A DNA stretch of 60,491 nucleotides from Yoonia sp. (lineage in GTDB: Bacteria > Pseudomonadota > Alphaproteobacteria > Rhodobacterales > Rhodobacteraceae). The first letter of the stretch is position 1. Each line of letters starts with the position of its first letter. The stretch covers positions 1 through 60,491 of the forward strand of contig NZ_JAFMHJ010000018.1 of NCBI RefSeq assembly GCF_017854565.1. The letters are read 5' to 3'. A model generated the notes under the pieces. It was given only the letters and a program-made list of their open reading frames with translations, was not told the origin of the DNA and searched no databases. This document shows positions 29,095 to 37,560 of this stretch, one piece after another. The position numbers were made by a program, and so were the translations under genes.

Positions 29095-31125
29095 ATGAGC
29101 ACTGATCCACTCGTTATTTTCACCCCATCCGGCAAGCGTGGCCGGTTCCCCGTCGGGACCCCGGTTTTGACCGCCGCAAGGCAGTTGGGCGTTGATCTTG
29201 ACAGTGTCTGCGGCGGTCGGGGGATTTGTTCGAAATGCCAAATCACGCCATCTTATGGGGAATTCTCAAAGCATGGCGTGACCGTTGCCGATGACGCATT
29301 GTCGCCGTGGAACAGCGTTGAGGCGCGATACGACGACAAGCGGGGGCTGAAAAAAGGCCGCCGTTTGGGATGTCAGGCAACCGTGCAGGGCGATGTGGTG
29401 ATTGATGTGCCCGCCGAAAGCCAGGTGCATAAACAAGTCGTGCGCAAACGCGCCGAGGCGCGCGACATCGTCATGAATCCATCGACACGGCTGTATTACG
29501 TCGAAGTGGCCGAGCCTGACATGCACGACCCGTCTGGCGATCTGGAGCGTTTGATTATCGCGCTGCGCCGGGATTGGGACCTGCCCCCCCTTGAGGCAGA
29601 TTTGGGTGTGTTGCGGACCCTGCAACCTGCCCTGCGCAAAGGCGGCTGGAAAGTCACCGTTGCCGTGCATCATGGCGATGCGGTGTTTAGTCCCCGGATC
29701 ATCCATGTCTGGCCCGGTTTTTACGAAGGCACGATCTACGGCCTTGCCGTGGACCTTGGATCGACCACGATTGCGGCCCACCTGTGTGACCTGCAATCAG
29801 GCGAAGTCATCGCGTCTTCGGGCATCATGAACCCGCAAATCCGCTTTGGCGAGGATCTGATGAGCCGCGTCAGCTATGGTATGATGAACCCGACAGGTGC
29901 GGCCGAAATGACCGCCGCGGTGCGCGAAGGCATGACCGCGCTTTTTGTGCAAATCGCCGAAGAAGCCGGAATTGATGGCAATTTGATCGTTGACGCCGTT
30001 TTTGTCTGCAACCCGGTGATGCACCACCTTTTCCTTGGAATTGACGCCTATGAGTTGGGTCAGGCGCCATTCGCGCTGGCCACATCCGAAAGCCTGTCAT
30101 TGCGCGCAACGGAATTGGATCTGAACCTGCACCCTGCGGCACGTGTGTATCTGCTGCCGTGCATCGCGGGCCACGTCGGCGCAGACGCCGCCGCAGTCGC
30201 CCTGTCGGAGGCACCGGACAAATCCGAAGACCTTGTCTTGATCGTCGATGTTGGCACCAATGCCGAGATTTTATTGGGGAACCGCGAAAAGGTGCTTGCC
30301 TGTTCATCCCCCACCGGCCCGGCATTTGAGGGCGCGCAGATCAGCAGCGGCCAGCGCGCCGCACCCGGCGCCATCGAACATGTCCGCATTGATTCAGTCA
30401 CAAAACGCCCCCGATTCCAAGTCATCGGAAGCGATGTGTGGTCGGACGAAGACGGGTTCGACACCGCCATTGCGCAGACGGGCATCACCGGGATCTGCGG
30501 GTCCGGCATCATCGAAGTGGTCGCGGAAATGCGCATCGCAGGGATCGTGGATGGTCCCGGCCTGATCGGGTCGGCCGCGCAGACCGGATCGCCCAATTGC
30601 TTTGCCGATGGGCGCACCAATTCGTATTTGCTTTATGACGGCACAGCCGACGGTGGGCCCCTGATCACGGTGACAAACACCGACATCCGGCAGATCCAGA
30701 TGGCCAAGGCGGCACTGTATTCCGGGGCCCGGCTGCTGATGGATAAATTCGGCGTGGATAAGGTGGACCGGGTCGTTCTGGCGGGCGCGTTCGGCGCGCA
30801 CATCAGCCCGTTGCATGCCATGGTGCTGGGCATGATACCCGACGCGCCTTTGGATAAAGTGACCAGCGCGGGCAATGCTGCCGGCACTGGCGCGCGGATT
30901 GCGCTGCTGAACACCGACGCGCGGCGTGAAATCGAAGAAACCGTCCACAGGATCCATAAGATCGAAACCGCGATCGAGCCGCGATTTCAGGAACACTTTG
31001 TGAATGCGTCGAACATTCCCAATGCGGTCGAACCGTTCCCGATCCTTAACAGCATCGTGGACCTGCCAAAGGTGAACCACAACACTGCGGGTGACAGAAC
31101 CGGGCGGCGGCGGCGGCGCACTTAA
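29095..31125 (+). CDS. RamA-like corrinoid activation protein (2Fe-2S plus ASKHA, DUF4445)
   Basis: The 676-residue protein has an N-terminal plant-type ferredoxin domain with cysteines 39, 45, 48 and 93 (CGGRGICSKC, then GRRLGCQ) and a large ASKHA-type ATPase part (AVDLGSTTIAAHL, LIVDVGTNAEILLGN, GICGSGIIEVVAE, VVLAGAFGAHIS). RamA and RACo relatives use ATP and a low-potential iron-sulfur cluster to reduce inactive Co(II) corrinoid to Co(I). It would service the methyl transfer enzymes at 9.6-11.9 kb. The C-terminal tail is Arg-rich. In RamA itself the clusters are C-terminal 4Fe-4S; here the reductant is the N-terminal 2Fe-2S, as in RACo. Confidence 0.88.
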   Translation: MSTDPLVIFTPSGKRGRFPVGTPVLTAARQLGVDLDSVCGGRGICSKCQITPSYGEFSKHGVTVADDALSPWNSVEARYDDKRGLKKGRRLGCQATVQGDVVIDVPAESQVHKQVVRKRAEARDIVMNPSTRLYYVEVAEPDMHDPSGDLERLIIALRRDWDLPPLEADLGVLRTLQPALRKGGWKVTVAVHHGDAVFSPRIIHVWPGFYEGTIYGLAVDLGSTTIAAHLCDLQSGEVIASSGIMNPQIRFGEDLMSRVSYGMMNPTGAAEMTAAVREGMTALFVQIAEEAGIDGNLIVDAVFVCNPVMHHLFLGIDAYELGQAPFALATSESLSLRATELDLNLHPAARVYLLPCIAGHVGADAAAVALSEAPDKSEDLVLIVDVGTNAEILLGNREKVLACSSPTGPAFEGAQISSGQRAAPGAIEHVRIDSVTKRPRFQVIGSDVWSDEDGFDTAIAQTGITGICGSGIIEVVAEMRIAGIVDGPGLIGSAAQTGSPNCFADGRTNSYLLYDGTADGGPLITVTNTDIRQIQMAKAALYSGARLLMDKFGVDKVDRVVLAGAFGAHISPLHAMVLGMIPDAPLDKVTSAGNAAGTGARIALLNTDARREIEETVHRIHKIETAIEPRFQEHFVNASNIPNAVEPFPILNSIVDLPKVNHNTAGDRTGRRRRRT

Positions 31126-31188
31126 CCGTCGGGCGATCAAGTGCGATATCATGCCCCAAGAGTTATCGGGTTCATGCGCGATATCCAA

Positions 31189-31217
31189 TTGACCGCCCGT
31201 CAGACATTCCCTACATC
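31189..31217 (+). promoter_or_regulatory. Probable promoter of tRNA-Gly
   Basis: TTGACC and TACATC are separated by 17 bases; the -10 ends 12 bp before the mature tRNA 5' end. This is a good sigma70-type match and a suitable distance. Confidence 0.55.
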
Positions 31218-31229
31218 ATGACATGCGAT

Positions 31230-31303
31230 GCGGGTATGGTGAAAAGGTATCACGAAAGCTTCCCAAGCTTCAGTTACGGGTTCGATTCCCGTTACCCGCT
31301 CCA
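31230..31303 (+). tRNA. tRNA-Gly (anticodon CCC)
   Basis: The 74-nt sequence folds as a cloverleaf: acceptor GCGGGTA/TACCCGC, D arm GTG...CAC with GG in the loop, anticodon arm with loop TTCCCAA (anticodon CCC at 31262-31264; the bottom A-C pair of the stem is mismatched), T arm ACGGG-TTCGATT-CCCGT, discriminator T and an encoded CCA. It reads GGG codons. Confidence 0.95.
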
Positions 31304-31304
31304 G

Positions 31305-31344
31305 CACCTCCTGTCAGTTCAGTGACTACTGAAATCTTGAGGTG
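31305..31344 (+). terminator. Nested hairpin after tRNA-Gly
   Basis: CACCTC (31305) pairs with GAGGTG (31339), enclosing a perfect inner hairpin TTCAGT-GACT-ACTGAA (31318-31333). The following T content is poor (GTTCTT), so termination or a processing signal is only probable. It overlaps the 3' end of the small minus-strand gene. Confidence 0.35.
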
Positions 31345-31502
31345 TTCTTGAGAAAGGTCTCTCGCGTCCTCTCGAATGCTTTGATTAAACGTGGATCCAC
31401 CGCGCCAAGCTGCTTGATATGTTCCGCAAAGGCGGCTTCGCTTTGGCCATAAAACGCTTTGGCCGCATCATTTGATGATCTTGCCATTGATTGCTCCGAC
31501 AT
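31326..31502 (-). CDS. Small hypothetical protein
   Basis: This 58-residue protein starts MSEQSMARSSNDAAKAFYGQ and ends FLKNTSRFQ. It looks like one or two amphipathic helices without signal peptide or membrane segment. AAGGAAAG lies about five bases before this ATG; an ATG 12 codons upstream is also in frame. The helical, Ala/Phe-rich character faintly recalls phasin-type proteins, but I do not claim that family. It is isolated, convergent with tRNA-Gly and divergent from ridA. Confidence 0.55.
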   Translation of the reverse strand: MSEQSMARSSNDAAKAFYGQSEAAFAEHIKQLGAVDPRLIKAFERTRETFLKNTSRFQ

Positions 31503-31727
31503 GTTTTCTTTCCTTATCAATGCGTCCGTCATCAACACGATTTTGGGCTTATATTAGGCGATTTGGTGATTGTGTACAAAAGGACAGTCAAATGTGAAAA
31601 ATTTTGATGAATTGTTAGGTTCCTGTCATCTTCTTTCGCTAATGCAGCGCCGGTTGTGGATTGGCAATTGAACATATCACGTTCTTCATCACATATACGC
31701 CGTATTTAGCAACAACCGGAGATGACT

Positions 31728-32078
31728 ATGCCTGATATCACCCGCCTTCACACTGGTCCACGGATGAGCCAATGCGTTGTTCACAACAACATCGCCTACC
31801 TTGCAGGACAGGTTGGCGTTCCCGGTGCCTCAATTACAGGGCAAACTGCTGATATTTTGTCGAAAATTGATGCTCTTCTGGCCGAATCGGGCACCAATAA
31901 GACCCGGCTGTTGACCGCGCAGATTTGGCTGTCCGATATCGGCACCCAATTTGCTGAGATGAACGCAGCATGGGATGCTTGGGTACCTGAGGGGCACGCA
32001 CCTGCGCGCTGGACCGGAGAGGCCAAGTTGGCCACGCCAGATTACCATGTGGAAATTATCGTTACTGCAGCCATCTAA
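31728..32078 (+). CDS. RidA family protein
   Basis: The 116-residue protein of the RidA/YjgF/UK114 family has ITRLHTGPRMSQCVVHNNIA, AYLAGQVG, KIDALLAESGTNKTRLLTAQ and PARWTGEAKLATPDYHVEI. RidA deaminates reactive enamine/imine intermediates (for example 2-aminoacrylate). The critical Arg of active RidA sits in the P-A-R-x-x region and an Arg is present there, though the flanking sequence is that of an Rid subgroup and not of classical RidA. GGAG lies directly before a first ATG at 31722 and six bases before this one, so I choose 31728. Confidence 0.85.
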   Translation: MPDITRLHTGPRMSQCVVHNNIAYLAGQVGVPGASITGQTADILSKIDALLAESGTNKTRLLTAQIWLSDIGTQFAEMNAAWDAWVPEGHAPARWTGEAKLATPDYHVEIIVTAAI

Positions 32079-32085
32079 ACCGCAG

Positions 32086-32103
32086 GGTGGGTTAAAACCC
32101 ACC
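32086..32103. terminator. Palindromic hairpin between ridA and the prepilin-peptidase homologue
   Basis: GGTGGGTT and AACCCACC pair perfectly around two bases, in the gap between two convergent genes. It may act as a bidirectional terminator, though flanking T runs are short. Similar GGTGGGTT/AACCCACC palindromes are, as I recall, common as dispersed intergenic repeats in bacteria, so a REP-like origin is also possible. Confidence 0.45.
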
Positions 32104-32120
32104 TTACGGCTTGGCTGCGG

Positions 32121-32579
32121 TCACAACCAGAACAGCGCCGCGAGCCCGGCCAGCCCGATTGGGACGCTCATGGGGAGGACATTTTTCGCCAGCACGTTCC
32201 AATTGCTGTCGGGTGACCCCACCATTCTGCGCAGATTGATCATCACGAACGTCCCGACAAACAAGGTCGCGCCAAAGACGATCAACGCATAACCGCCTTT
32301 GTCCAATGGGACAAAAAGTGCAAGACCCGCCATAAGTTTGACAGCGCCGGCACCAAAACCCCCAAAAACAAAAAGCAAGATACCGACAGCGAAGACGGCA
32401 GCGGCCAACCCCAACTGCCAGCCAAGAGCGGCCTTGTCAGGCGTCGTCGCCGCGACACCGATAAACGCGATGAACGGCAACAAGGTCAGCCAGTTCGGAA
32501 TGCGTCCTGTCCGCAGTTCGATCACGATCGCGGCTATCAAAATTGCACCGATTGCAAAGGGAACATAGTGCGCAATCAT
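32121..32579 (-). CDS. Prepilin-peptidase (A24/CpaA) homologue lacking catalytic Asp residues
   Basis: This 152-residue, five- to six-helix membrane protein matches CpaA/TadV type A24 peptidases in layout: an early IELRTGRIPNWLTL motif and a later GGFGAGAVKLMAGLALF. Active enzymes have Asp in both (D-x-R-x-x-x-I-P-N and G-x-G-D-x-K-L). Here the first is Glu21 and the second Ala79, so prepilin cleavage is unlikely. It is not next to other tad/flp genes; it lies 58 bp downstream of pgi going rightward, on the same strand as pgi. AAGGAAAG supports this start. Confidence 0.75.
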   Translation of the reverse strand: MIAHYVPFAIGAILIAAIVIELRTGRIPNWLTLLPFIAFIGVAATTPDKAALGWQLGLAAAVFAVGILLFVFGGFGAGAVKLMAGLALFVPLDKGGYALIVFGATLFVGTFVMINLRRMVGSPDSNWNVLAKNVLPMSVPIGLAGLAALFWL

Positions 32580-32637
32580 CTTGGGTCTTTCCTTTTTGCG
32601 GGTCCACACCGTTGCTTATGTCAAACCGACCGCCCGA

Positions 32638-34236
32638 CTACACCCCGGCGCGCTGCAGAAAACCAACAAGTGCGGCAGTTGAGCCATCTTTATCCTGCGT
32701 CCCCTGCACGCCCTCGACAACAGGTTGAAGGGCGGTCGCAAGCTCTTTGCCCAGTTCCACACCCCACTGGTCATACGAGTTGATGCCCAGCACCACACCT
32801 TCGACAAAAACGCGATGTTCATAAAGGCAGATGATCTGGCCCAGCACAAATGGCGTCAGCTGCGGATACGCGATCGTCACCGAGGGCCGGTTGCCGGGAA
32901 AGACGCGGTGCCTGGCCTGGCGGTCCAGTTCGGCACCGGTGAATTTACCCGCCAGTTTGGCGCGCGCCGCATTCAGATCGCGACCGCGCATCAATGCCTC
33001 GGACTGGGCCAGACAATTGGCGACCAGCAACTGGTGCTGATGGTGTAAATCATCCTCGTGGCCGCGTGCAGCCACCAGAAACTCGCAAGGGACCACGCGG
33101 GTGCCCTGATGGATCAGCTGATAGAACGCATGCTGGCCATTGGTCCCCGGTTCGCCCCAAACGACAGGGCCGGAGGGCACAGTCAGATCGGCGCCGTCCA
33201 TGTTGACGCCCTTGCCGTTGCTTTCCATCTCCAACTGTTGAAGATAGGCCGGTAAGCGGCTGAGAAGATTGTCATAAGGCAGTACAGCGCGCGTCGCATG
33301 TCCACAAACCTGATTGTGCCATATGCCCACCAACGCCAGTAGTGCGGGCAGGTTTTCATGCCACGCCGCGCTCTTGAAATGCACATCCATTGCCTGTGCG
33401 CCGCGCAAGAACGCGCGAAACGCATCCGGGCCGATCGCAATCATCAGCGACAGACCAATCGGGCCCCACATCGAATAGCGTCCGCCAACCCAATCCGCGA
33501 AACCAAAGACGCGTGATGGATCAATACCGAAATCCGCAGTCTTGTCTGCAGCCGTCGACAGGGCCGCAAACTGCGCCCCGGTATCGCGGACCGTTTGCCC
33601 CATCCAAGCCTGCGCCGTGCGCGCATTGGTCATGGTTTCAATGGTGGTGAATGTCTTGGAGGCGACGATCACCAATGTCGTCGTTGGATCACAGCCACGC
33701 AACACACCCGCAATATCGGCAGGGTCCACATTGCTGACGAAATGACAGCGCGGCCCGTCGTGATACGGGGCCAATGCAAGCGTGGCCATTGCGGGACCCA
33801 GATCAGAGCCGCCAATGCCAATATTGATCACATCCGTAATCTTGCCGCCCTGCCCGGCGAACCGACCATCGCGGACCGCCGCAGCAAAGGCCGCCATCCT
33901 GTCCAGTGTCTGCAATACCTCCGGCATCACATCCACGCCGTCCACGACCACCGGACCGCCATCGAGGTTGCGCAACGCCGTGTGAAGCACCGCGCGGCCT
34001 TCGGTTTCGTTGATCGGCGCACCGGCGAACATTGCATCACGCTTGGCGGCAACGCCGGTCTGCGCGAGCAGATCAAACAGCAAGGCGCGGCCCGTCGCAT
34101 CAATATTGGTCTTGGCGTAATCCAGTAGCATATCACCTGCCTGCGCCGAAAAATCAGCCGCACGTGCGCCGTCAAGCAAGGTTTCAAACCTGCGATGCCC
34201 CACCTGCGCATGATGTTTTTTCAGGTCATTCCACAT
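32638..34236 (-). CDS. pgi: Glucose-6-phosphate isomerase
   Basis: The 532-residue enzyme interconverts glucose 6-phosphate and fructose 6-phosphate. Seen are the sugar-phosphate site [31 protein letters not shown], the signature [20 protein letters not shown], and the C-terminal signature [14 protein letters not shown]. The length is normal for the 530-550-residue bacterial form. It is the third gene of zwf-pgl-pgi; the gap to pgl is 3 bp. In roseobacters it mostly runs toward glucose 6-phosphate in support of the Entner-Doudoroff cycle. Confidence 0.97.
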   Translation of the reverse strand: MWNDLKKHHAQVGHRRFETLLDGARAADFSAQAGDMLLDYAKTNIDATGRALLFDLLAQTGVAAKRDAMFAGAPINETEGRAVLHTALRNLDGGPVVVDGVDVMPEVLQTLDRMAAFAAAVRDGRFAGQGGKITDVINIGIGGSDLGPAMATLALAPYHDGPRCHFVSNVDPADIAGVLRGCDPTTTLVIVASKTFTTIETMTNARTAQAWMGQTVRDTGAQFAALSTAADKTADFGIDPSRVFGFADWVGGRYSMWGPIGLSLMIAIGPDAFRAFLRGAQAMDVHFKSAAWHENLPALLALVGIWHNQVCGHATRAVLPYDNLLSRLPAYLQQLEMESNGKGVNMDGADLTVPSGPVVWGEPGTNGQHAFYQLIHQGTRVVPCEFLVAARGHEDDLHHQHQLLVANCLAQSEALMRGRDLNAARAKLAGKFTGAELDRQARHRVFPGNRPSVTIAYPQLTPFVLGQIICLYEHRVFVEGVVLGINSYDQWGVELGKELATALQPVVEGVQGTQDKDGSTAALVGFLQRAGV

Positions 34237-34239
34237 CGC

Positions 34240-34911
34240 TCAACGCTCCGCCCAGTGTACGATTGACCCATTCAAAACAGCCGCCACAGGCGCCTCTTCG
34301 GGGGTAAGACTTTGGGCACGTTCAAGCGCCGCGCGCTTTTCACCCCCGACAATTACAATATGACGGCTGATTGCATCGTTCAGCACTGCCGCAGACAGCG
34401 TGACGCGCGGCTCTGGTGCGCCCGGCGCGCGCATGGCGACCAGGCGGACATCGCCGTGCAAAGCCAGATCAAGCTGATCGGCGCCCGGAAAAATTGATGC
34501 GGTGTGCATATCCGCCCCCATGCCAAGCAAAACCAGCGACAGCGGCAGCTCTGGTGTCAGTGCTGCGGCCAATTCCGGCAACTTTTCTTCGGGTGTGTCC
34601 GCGTCGGCATAAAGCGGCACGTAATACGCAGACGCCGCCTTATTGACCAGCAAGCGTTGGCGCAGCAGGCGTGTGTTGGATCGCGCAGAGCTTTCGGGGA
34701 CCCAGCGTTCATCGGTCAGCATGACGTGGACCCGGCTCCAATCCAGATCAACGCCACACAGGGAATCAAAAATAGGCCCCGGTGTCGTACCGCCCGGCAC
34801 GGCAAATGAGGCATGATCATGCGTCAGAAGGCAGGTCTTCAATTCTCCGGCCAGCGTATCTGCCAGAATCATCATCATCATTTCTGCATCTGGATATTCG
34901 ATGACTTTCAT
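34240..34911 (-). CDS. pgl: 6-phosphogluconolactonase
   Basis: Pgl (223 residues) hydrolyses 6-phosphogluconolactone. It belongs to the NagB/DevB fold: SFAVPGGTTPGPIFDSLC, VHVMLTDERWVPESSARSN, and LVLLGMGADMHTASIFPGAD, with the His of the catalytic loop. The GMGADMHTAS version in place of GMGEDGHTAS is a common alphaproteobacterial variant. It lies 54 bp after zwf and 3 bp before pgi in one transcription unit. Confidence 0.95.
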   Translation of the reverse strand: MKVIEYPDAEMMMMILADTLAGELKTCLLTHDHASFAVPGGTTPGPIFDSLCGVDLDWSRVHVMLTDERWVPESSARSNTRLLRQRLLVNKAASAYYVPLYADADTPEEKLPELAAALTPELPLSLVLLGMGADMHTASIFPGADQLDLALHGDVRLVAMRAPGAPEPRVTLSAAVLNDAISRHIVIVGGEKRAALERAQSLTPEEAPVAAVLNGSIVHWAER

Positions 34912-34965
34912 CGCCCGTTCCCCCGTAGTGATATGTCAGTGCGCAGTGTCCTGACCGTGGCAAAA

Positions 34966-36420
34966 TCAGCCCCTGATGTCACGCCACTTCCGACCGTCGC
35001 GGTGCATCAGCATCATCGCATCTTCAGGCCCATTTGATCCTGAATCATAATGCTTGGGCACATCGCCGCGCGTTTCCCAGCTTTTGATCAGCGGATCGGT
35101 CCAGGCCCACGCCGCCTCGACCTCGTCACCGCGCATGAACAGGGTCTGGTTGCCGCGGATCACGTCCATGATCAGCCGCTCGTAGGCGTCGGTGACGTCT
35201 TCGACGTCGTCGCCCAACGCATCGGCAAAGGTCATATCGAGCGGCACATCAATCAGACGCATGCCCCCCGGGCCGGGTTCCTTGATCGTCACCTGCAAAT
35301 CCATGCCTTCGTTTGGCTGCAGGCGGATCGACAGGATATTGCGGTGCCGCGCCTCGTCACCTTCAAAGATCGAATGGCCAAGGTCCTTGAATACCACGGC
35401 AATTTCGGATGCGCGCGATTTCATCCGCTTGCCTGTCCGCAAATAAAACGGCACGCCCGCCCACCGCCAGTTGGCGATATGACAGCGCATCGCGATAAAG
35501 CTTTCGGTAAAGCTGCGCGGGTCCTCTGCATCATCACGGTAACTTGGGCCGTCGGGGCCTGCATCATATTGGCCACGGATGATGTGGTGATGATCTACGC
35601 CTTGCAACGCCCTGATAACTTTTAGCTTTTCGTCGCGCACCTCATCCGCGCCGAACTGGCTGGGGGGCTCCATCGCGATCAGGCACAGCAGTTGCATCAG
35701 GTGGTTTTGCACCATATCGCGCATCGCGCCAGATTTGTCATAATAGGCACCCCGCCCCCCGACGCCGACCGTTTCGGCGACTGTGATCTGAATATGATCG
35801 ACGTAATGGTTGTTCCAAAGCGGCTCGAACAGGACGTTGCCAAACCGCACCGCCATCAGGTTCTGCACCGTTTCCTTGCCCAGGTAATGGTCAATCCGGT
35901 AGATTTGGCTTTCGTCAAAATGCGCGGCCAGCGTGGCGTTCAGCGCACGGGCACTTTGCAGATCGCGGCCAAACGGCTTTTCGACCACGATGCGGCTGTG
36001 CGGATTCGCGATTGCATGCCTGTGCAACCTTTCAGCCAAGTCGCCAAACAGCGATGGCGCCACCGAAAAGTAGAACGCTTGCACGACGTCTTGCCGCACC
36101 AACGCCGCCAGTTCCGACCAGCCACCGTCACCCTTTGCATCAATCGCCACATAGTAAAGACGATCAAGAAAGGCCGACAAACCATTATTATCGTAAGATT
36201 CTTCGCCGCCAAATTCGGCGACGGCCTCTGCTATCATCGCGCGATATCCGGCTGTGTCCATATCTGATCGGGCAGCACCGATGATCCGGGCATCCTGGGG
36301 CATTTGCCCCGCACGAAACCTGCGAAACAGGCCTGGCAAAATCTTGCGCCGGGCCAGATCGCCCGTCCCACCAAAGATCACAAGATCAAATGTTTCGACC
36401 GGAATGACGCGAGAAACCAT
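34966..36420 (-). CDS. zwf: Glucose-6-phosphate 1-dehydrogenase
   Basis: Zwf (484 residues) oxidises glucose 6-phosphate with NAD(P). The Rossmann start is LVIFGGTGDLARRKILPGLF and the active site is YRIDHYLGKETVQNLMAVRF. With Pgl it makes 6-phosphogluconate; edd and eda are not in the window. A perfect palindrome GTTAGCGCTAAC lies 27 bp upstream of the ATG and could control the whole zwf-pgl-pgi unit. Confidence 0.97.
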   Translation of the reverse strand: MVSRVIPVETFDLVIFGGTGDLARRKILPGLFRRFRAGQMPQDARIIGAARSDMDTAGYRAMIAEAVAEFGGEESYDNNGLSAFLDRLYYVAIDAKGDGGWSELAALVRQDVVQAFYFSVAPSLFGDLAERLHRHAIANPHSRIVVEKPFGRDLQSARALNATLAAHFDESQIYRIDHYLGKETVQNLMAVRFGNVLFEPLWNNHYVDHIQITVAETVGVGGRGAYYDKSGAMRDMVQNHLMQLLCLIAMEPPSQFGADEVRDEKLKVIRALQGVDHHHIIRGQYDAGPDGPSYRDDAEDPRSFTESFIAMRCHIANWRWAGVPFYLRTGKRMKSRASEIAVVFKDLGHSIFEGDEARHRNILSIRLQPNEGMDLQVTIKEPGPGGMRLIDVPLDMTFADALGDDVEDVTDAYERLIMDVIRGNQTLFMRGDEVEAAWAWTDPLIKSWETRGDVPKHYDSGSNGPEDAMMLMHRDGRKWRDIRG

Positions 36421-36447
36421 CGTTTCCTCCGCTTTGCAAATACATAG

Positions 36448-36459
36448 GTTAGCGCTAAC
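36448..36459. promoter_or_regulatory. LacI-type palindrome upstream of zwf
   Basis: GTTAGCGCTAAC is a perfect 12-bp palindrome with the AGCGCT centre shared by the AglR-type sites but with different flanks (TTAGCGCTAA against AAAGCGCTTT). It sits between zwf and the divergent GT10 gene. A LacI-family sugar regulator is the likely ligand; whether it is AglR is open. Confidence 0.55.
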
Positions 36460-36555
36460 AACGGCTGGCTACTGCATATTTTGCCACATGTCTACAATGT
36501 TTGCACTTCATCAAAAGACCGCCACGCGGTAATAGATGTCAAAAAGCGGGCCACA

Positions 36556-37560
36556 ATGAAACAGATCAGACTACACTTTTCCGATTTCTGGCCGGGCTTT
36601 GAGCCGAAGCGTAGCGTTTTCTACCGGCTGATCGCCAAAAACTTTGACGTCATTTTGACATCCGACGCCCCTGATTATCTGATTTGCTCGGTTTTTTCGG
36701 AATCGGCAGGCAACAAGGATTGCCGCGTCACCGCCGAACATTATCGCCATCCGGACGCTATCAGCATCATGTTTACATCCGAGAACCTGTTGCCGGATCT
36801 GAACTTCTGCGACTACGGCATCGGCTTTGACCACTTATCCTTTGGTGATCGCTACCTGCGCGTCCCCTTGTTTGCGTTCTATGACGCATATCATAGCCTG
36901 TGGGATGCGCGCGCACCCCTGAGCCATGAAGACCGTGGGAAAAAGCACCGCTTTTGCAATTTCACGGTCTCGAACGCGCGCGCCATGCCCGAAAGAGACG
37001 ACATGTTTGCGCGGTTGAACGCACGTAAACCCGCCGATTCGACTGGCCGCCACCTGCGCAACAGCACAGCATTGGATGACCTGCAGCGGATCGAGGGATT
37101 GACCGGGCCCGCAGCCAAACGAAAACTTCTTGGTCAGTACAAGTTTAATATCGCCTTCGAAAACTCGGGCCATCCCGGCTATACGACCGAAAAATTGATG
37201 GAACCATTGGCGGCACGCTGTGTGCCAATCTACTTGGGCAATCCGCGTGCCGCAGAAGATTTCAATCCCGCAGCCTTTATAAATGGCCATGATTTCAGGT
37301 CCATGGATGACATTGTAGACGAAGTATTGCGTCTGGATGCTGATGACGACGCATATCTGCAAATGGTAAACGCGCACCCGATGCCGTTGGGCCAGCAGCA
37401 GGGCGACATTCATCTGCCAGCCCTTGAGGCATTCTTGTGTGATATCATCAGCAGGCCCAAGGACGGCGCGCGGCGACGTGCGGCGACCGGGCGGATCGGG
37501 GATTTCCATCAGCGGCTGAATCGTTTTTCATGGCAAAGCCAGCGATGGTTCAGGTTCTAG
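36556..37560 (+). CDS. GT10 fucosyltransferase-like glycosyltransferase
   Basis: The 334-residue protein carries the alpha-1,3-fucosyltransferase motif at about residues 196-230: KFNIAFENSG, then GYTTEKLMEPL and CVPIYLGNP. This is the GDP-fucose-binding signature of family GT10 (bacterial FutA/FutB and eukaryotic FucTs). The N-terminal acceptor domain is divergent. No signal or membrane anchor is seen, but the C-terminal end is basic and aromatic (RFSWQSQRWFRF), as in membrane-associated bacterial FucTs. No other surface-glycan gene is adjacent. The start lacks a clear ribosome site; an ATG 25 codons upstream exists. Confidence 0.8.
   Translation: MKQIRLHFSDFWPGFEPKRSVFYRLIAKNFDVILTSDAPDYLICSVFSESAGNKDCRVTAEHYRHPDAISIMFTSENLLPDLNFCDYGIGFDHLSFGDRYLRVPLFAFYDAYHSLWDARAPLSHEDRGKKHRFCNFTVSNARAMPERDDMFARLNARKPADSTGRHLRNSTALDDLQRIEGLTGPAAKRKLLGQYKFNIAFENSGHPGYTTEKLMEPLAARCVPIYLGNPRAAEDFNPAAFINGHDFRSMDDIVDEVLRLDADDDAYLQMVNAHPMPLGQQQGDIHLPALEAFLCDIISRPKDGARRRAATGRIGDFHQRLNRFSWQSQRWFRF

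Noticed and set aside
31305-31344. The tRNA-Gly 3' end as an integration site
   Set aside because: No integrase gene or direct repeat of the tRNA end is visible nearby.
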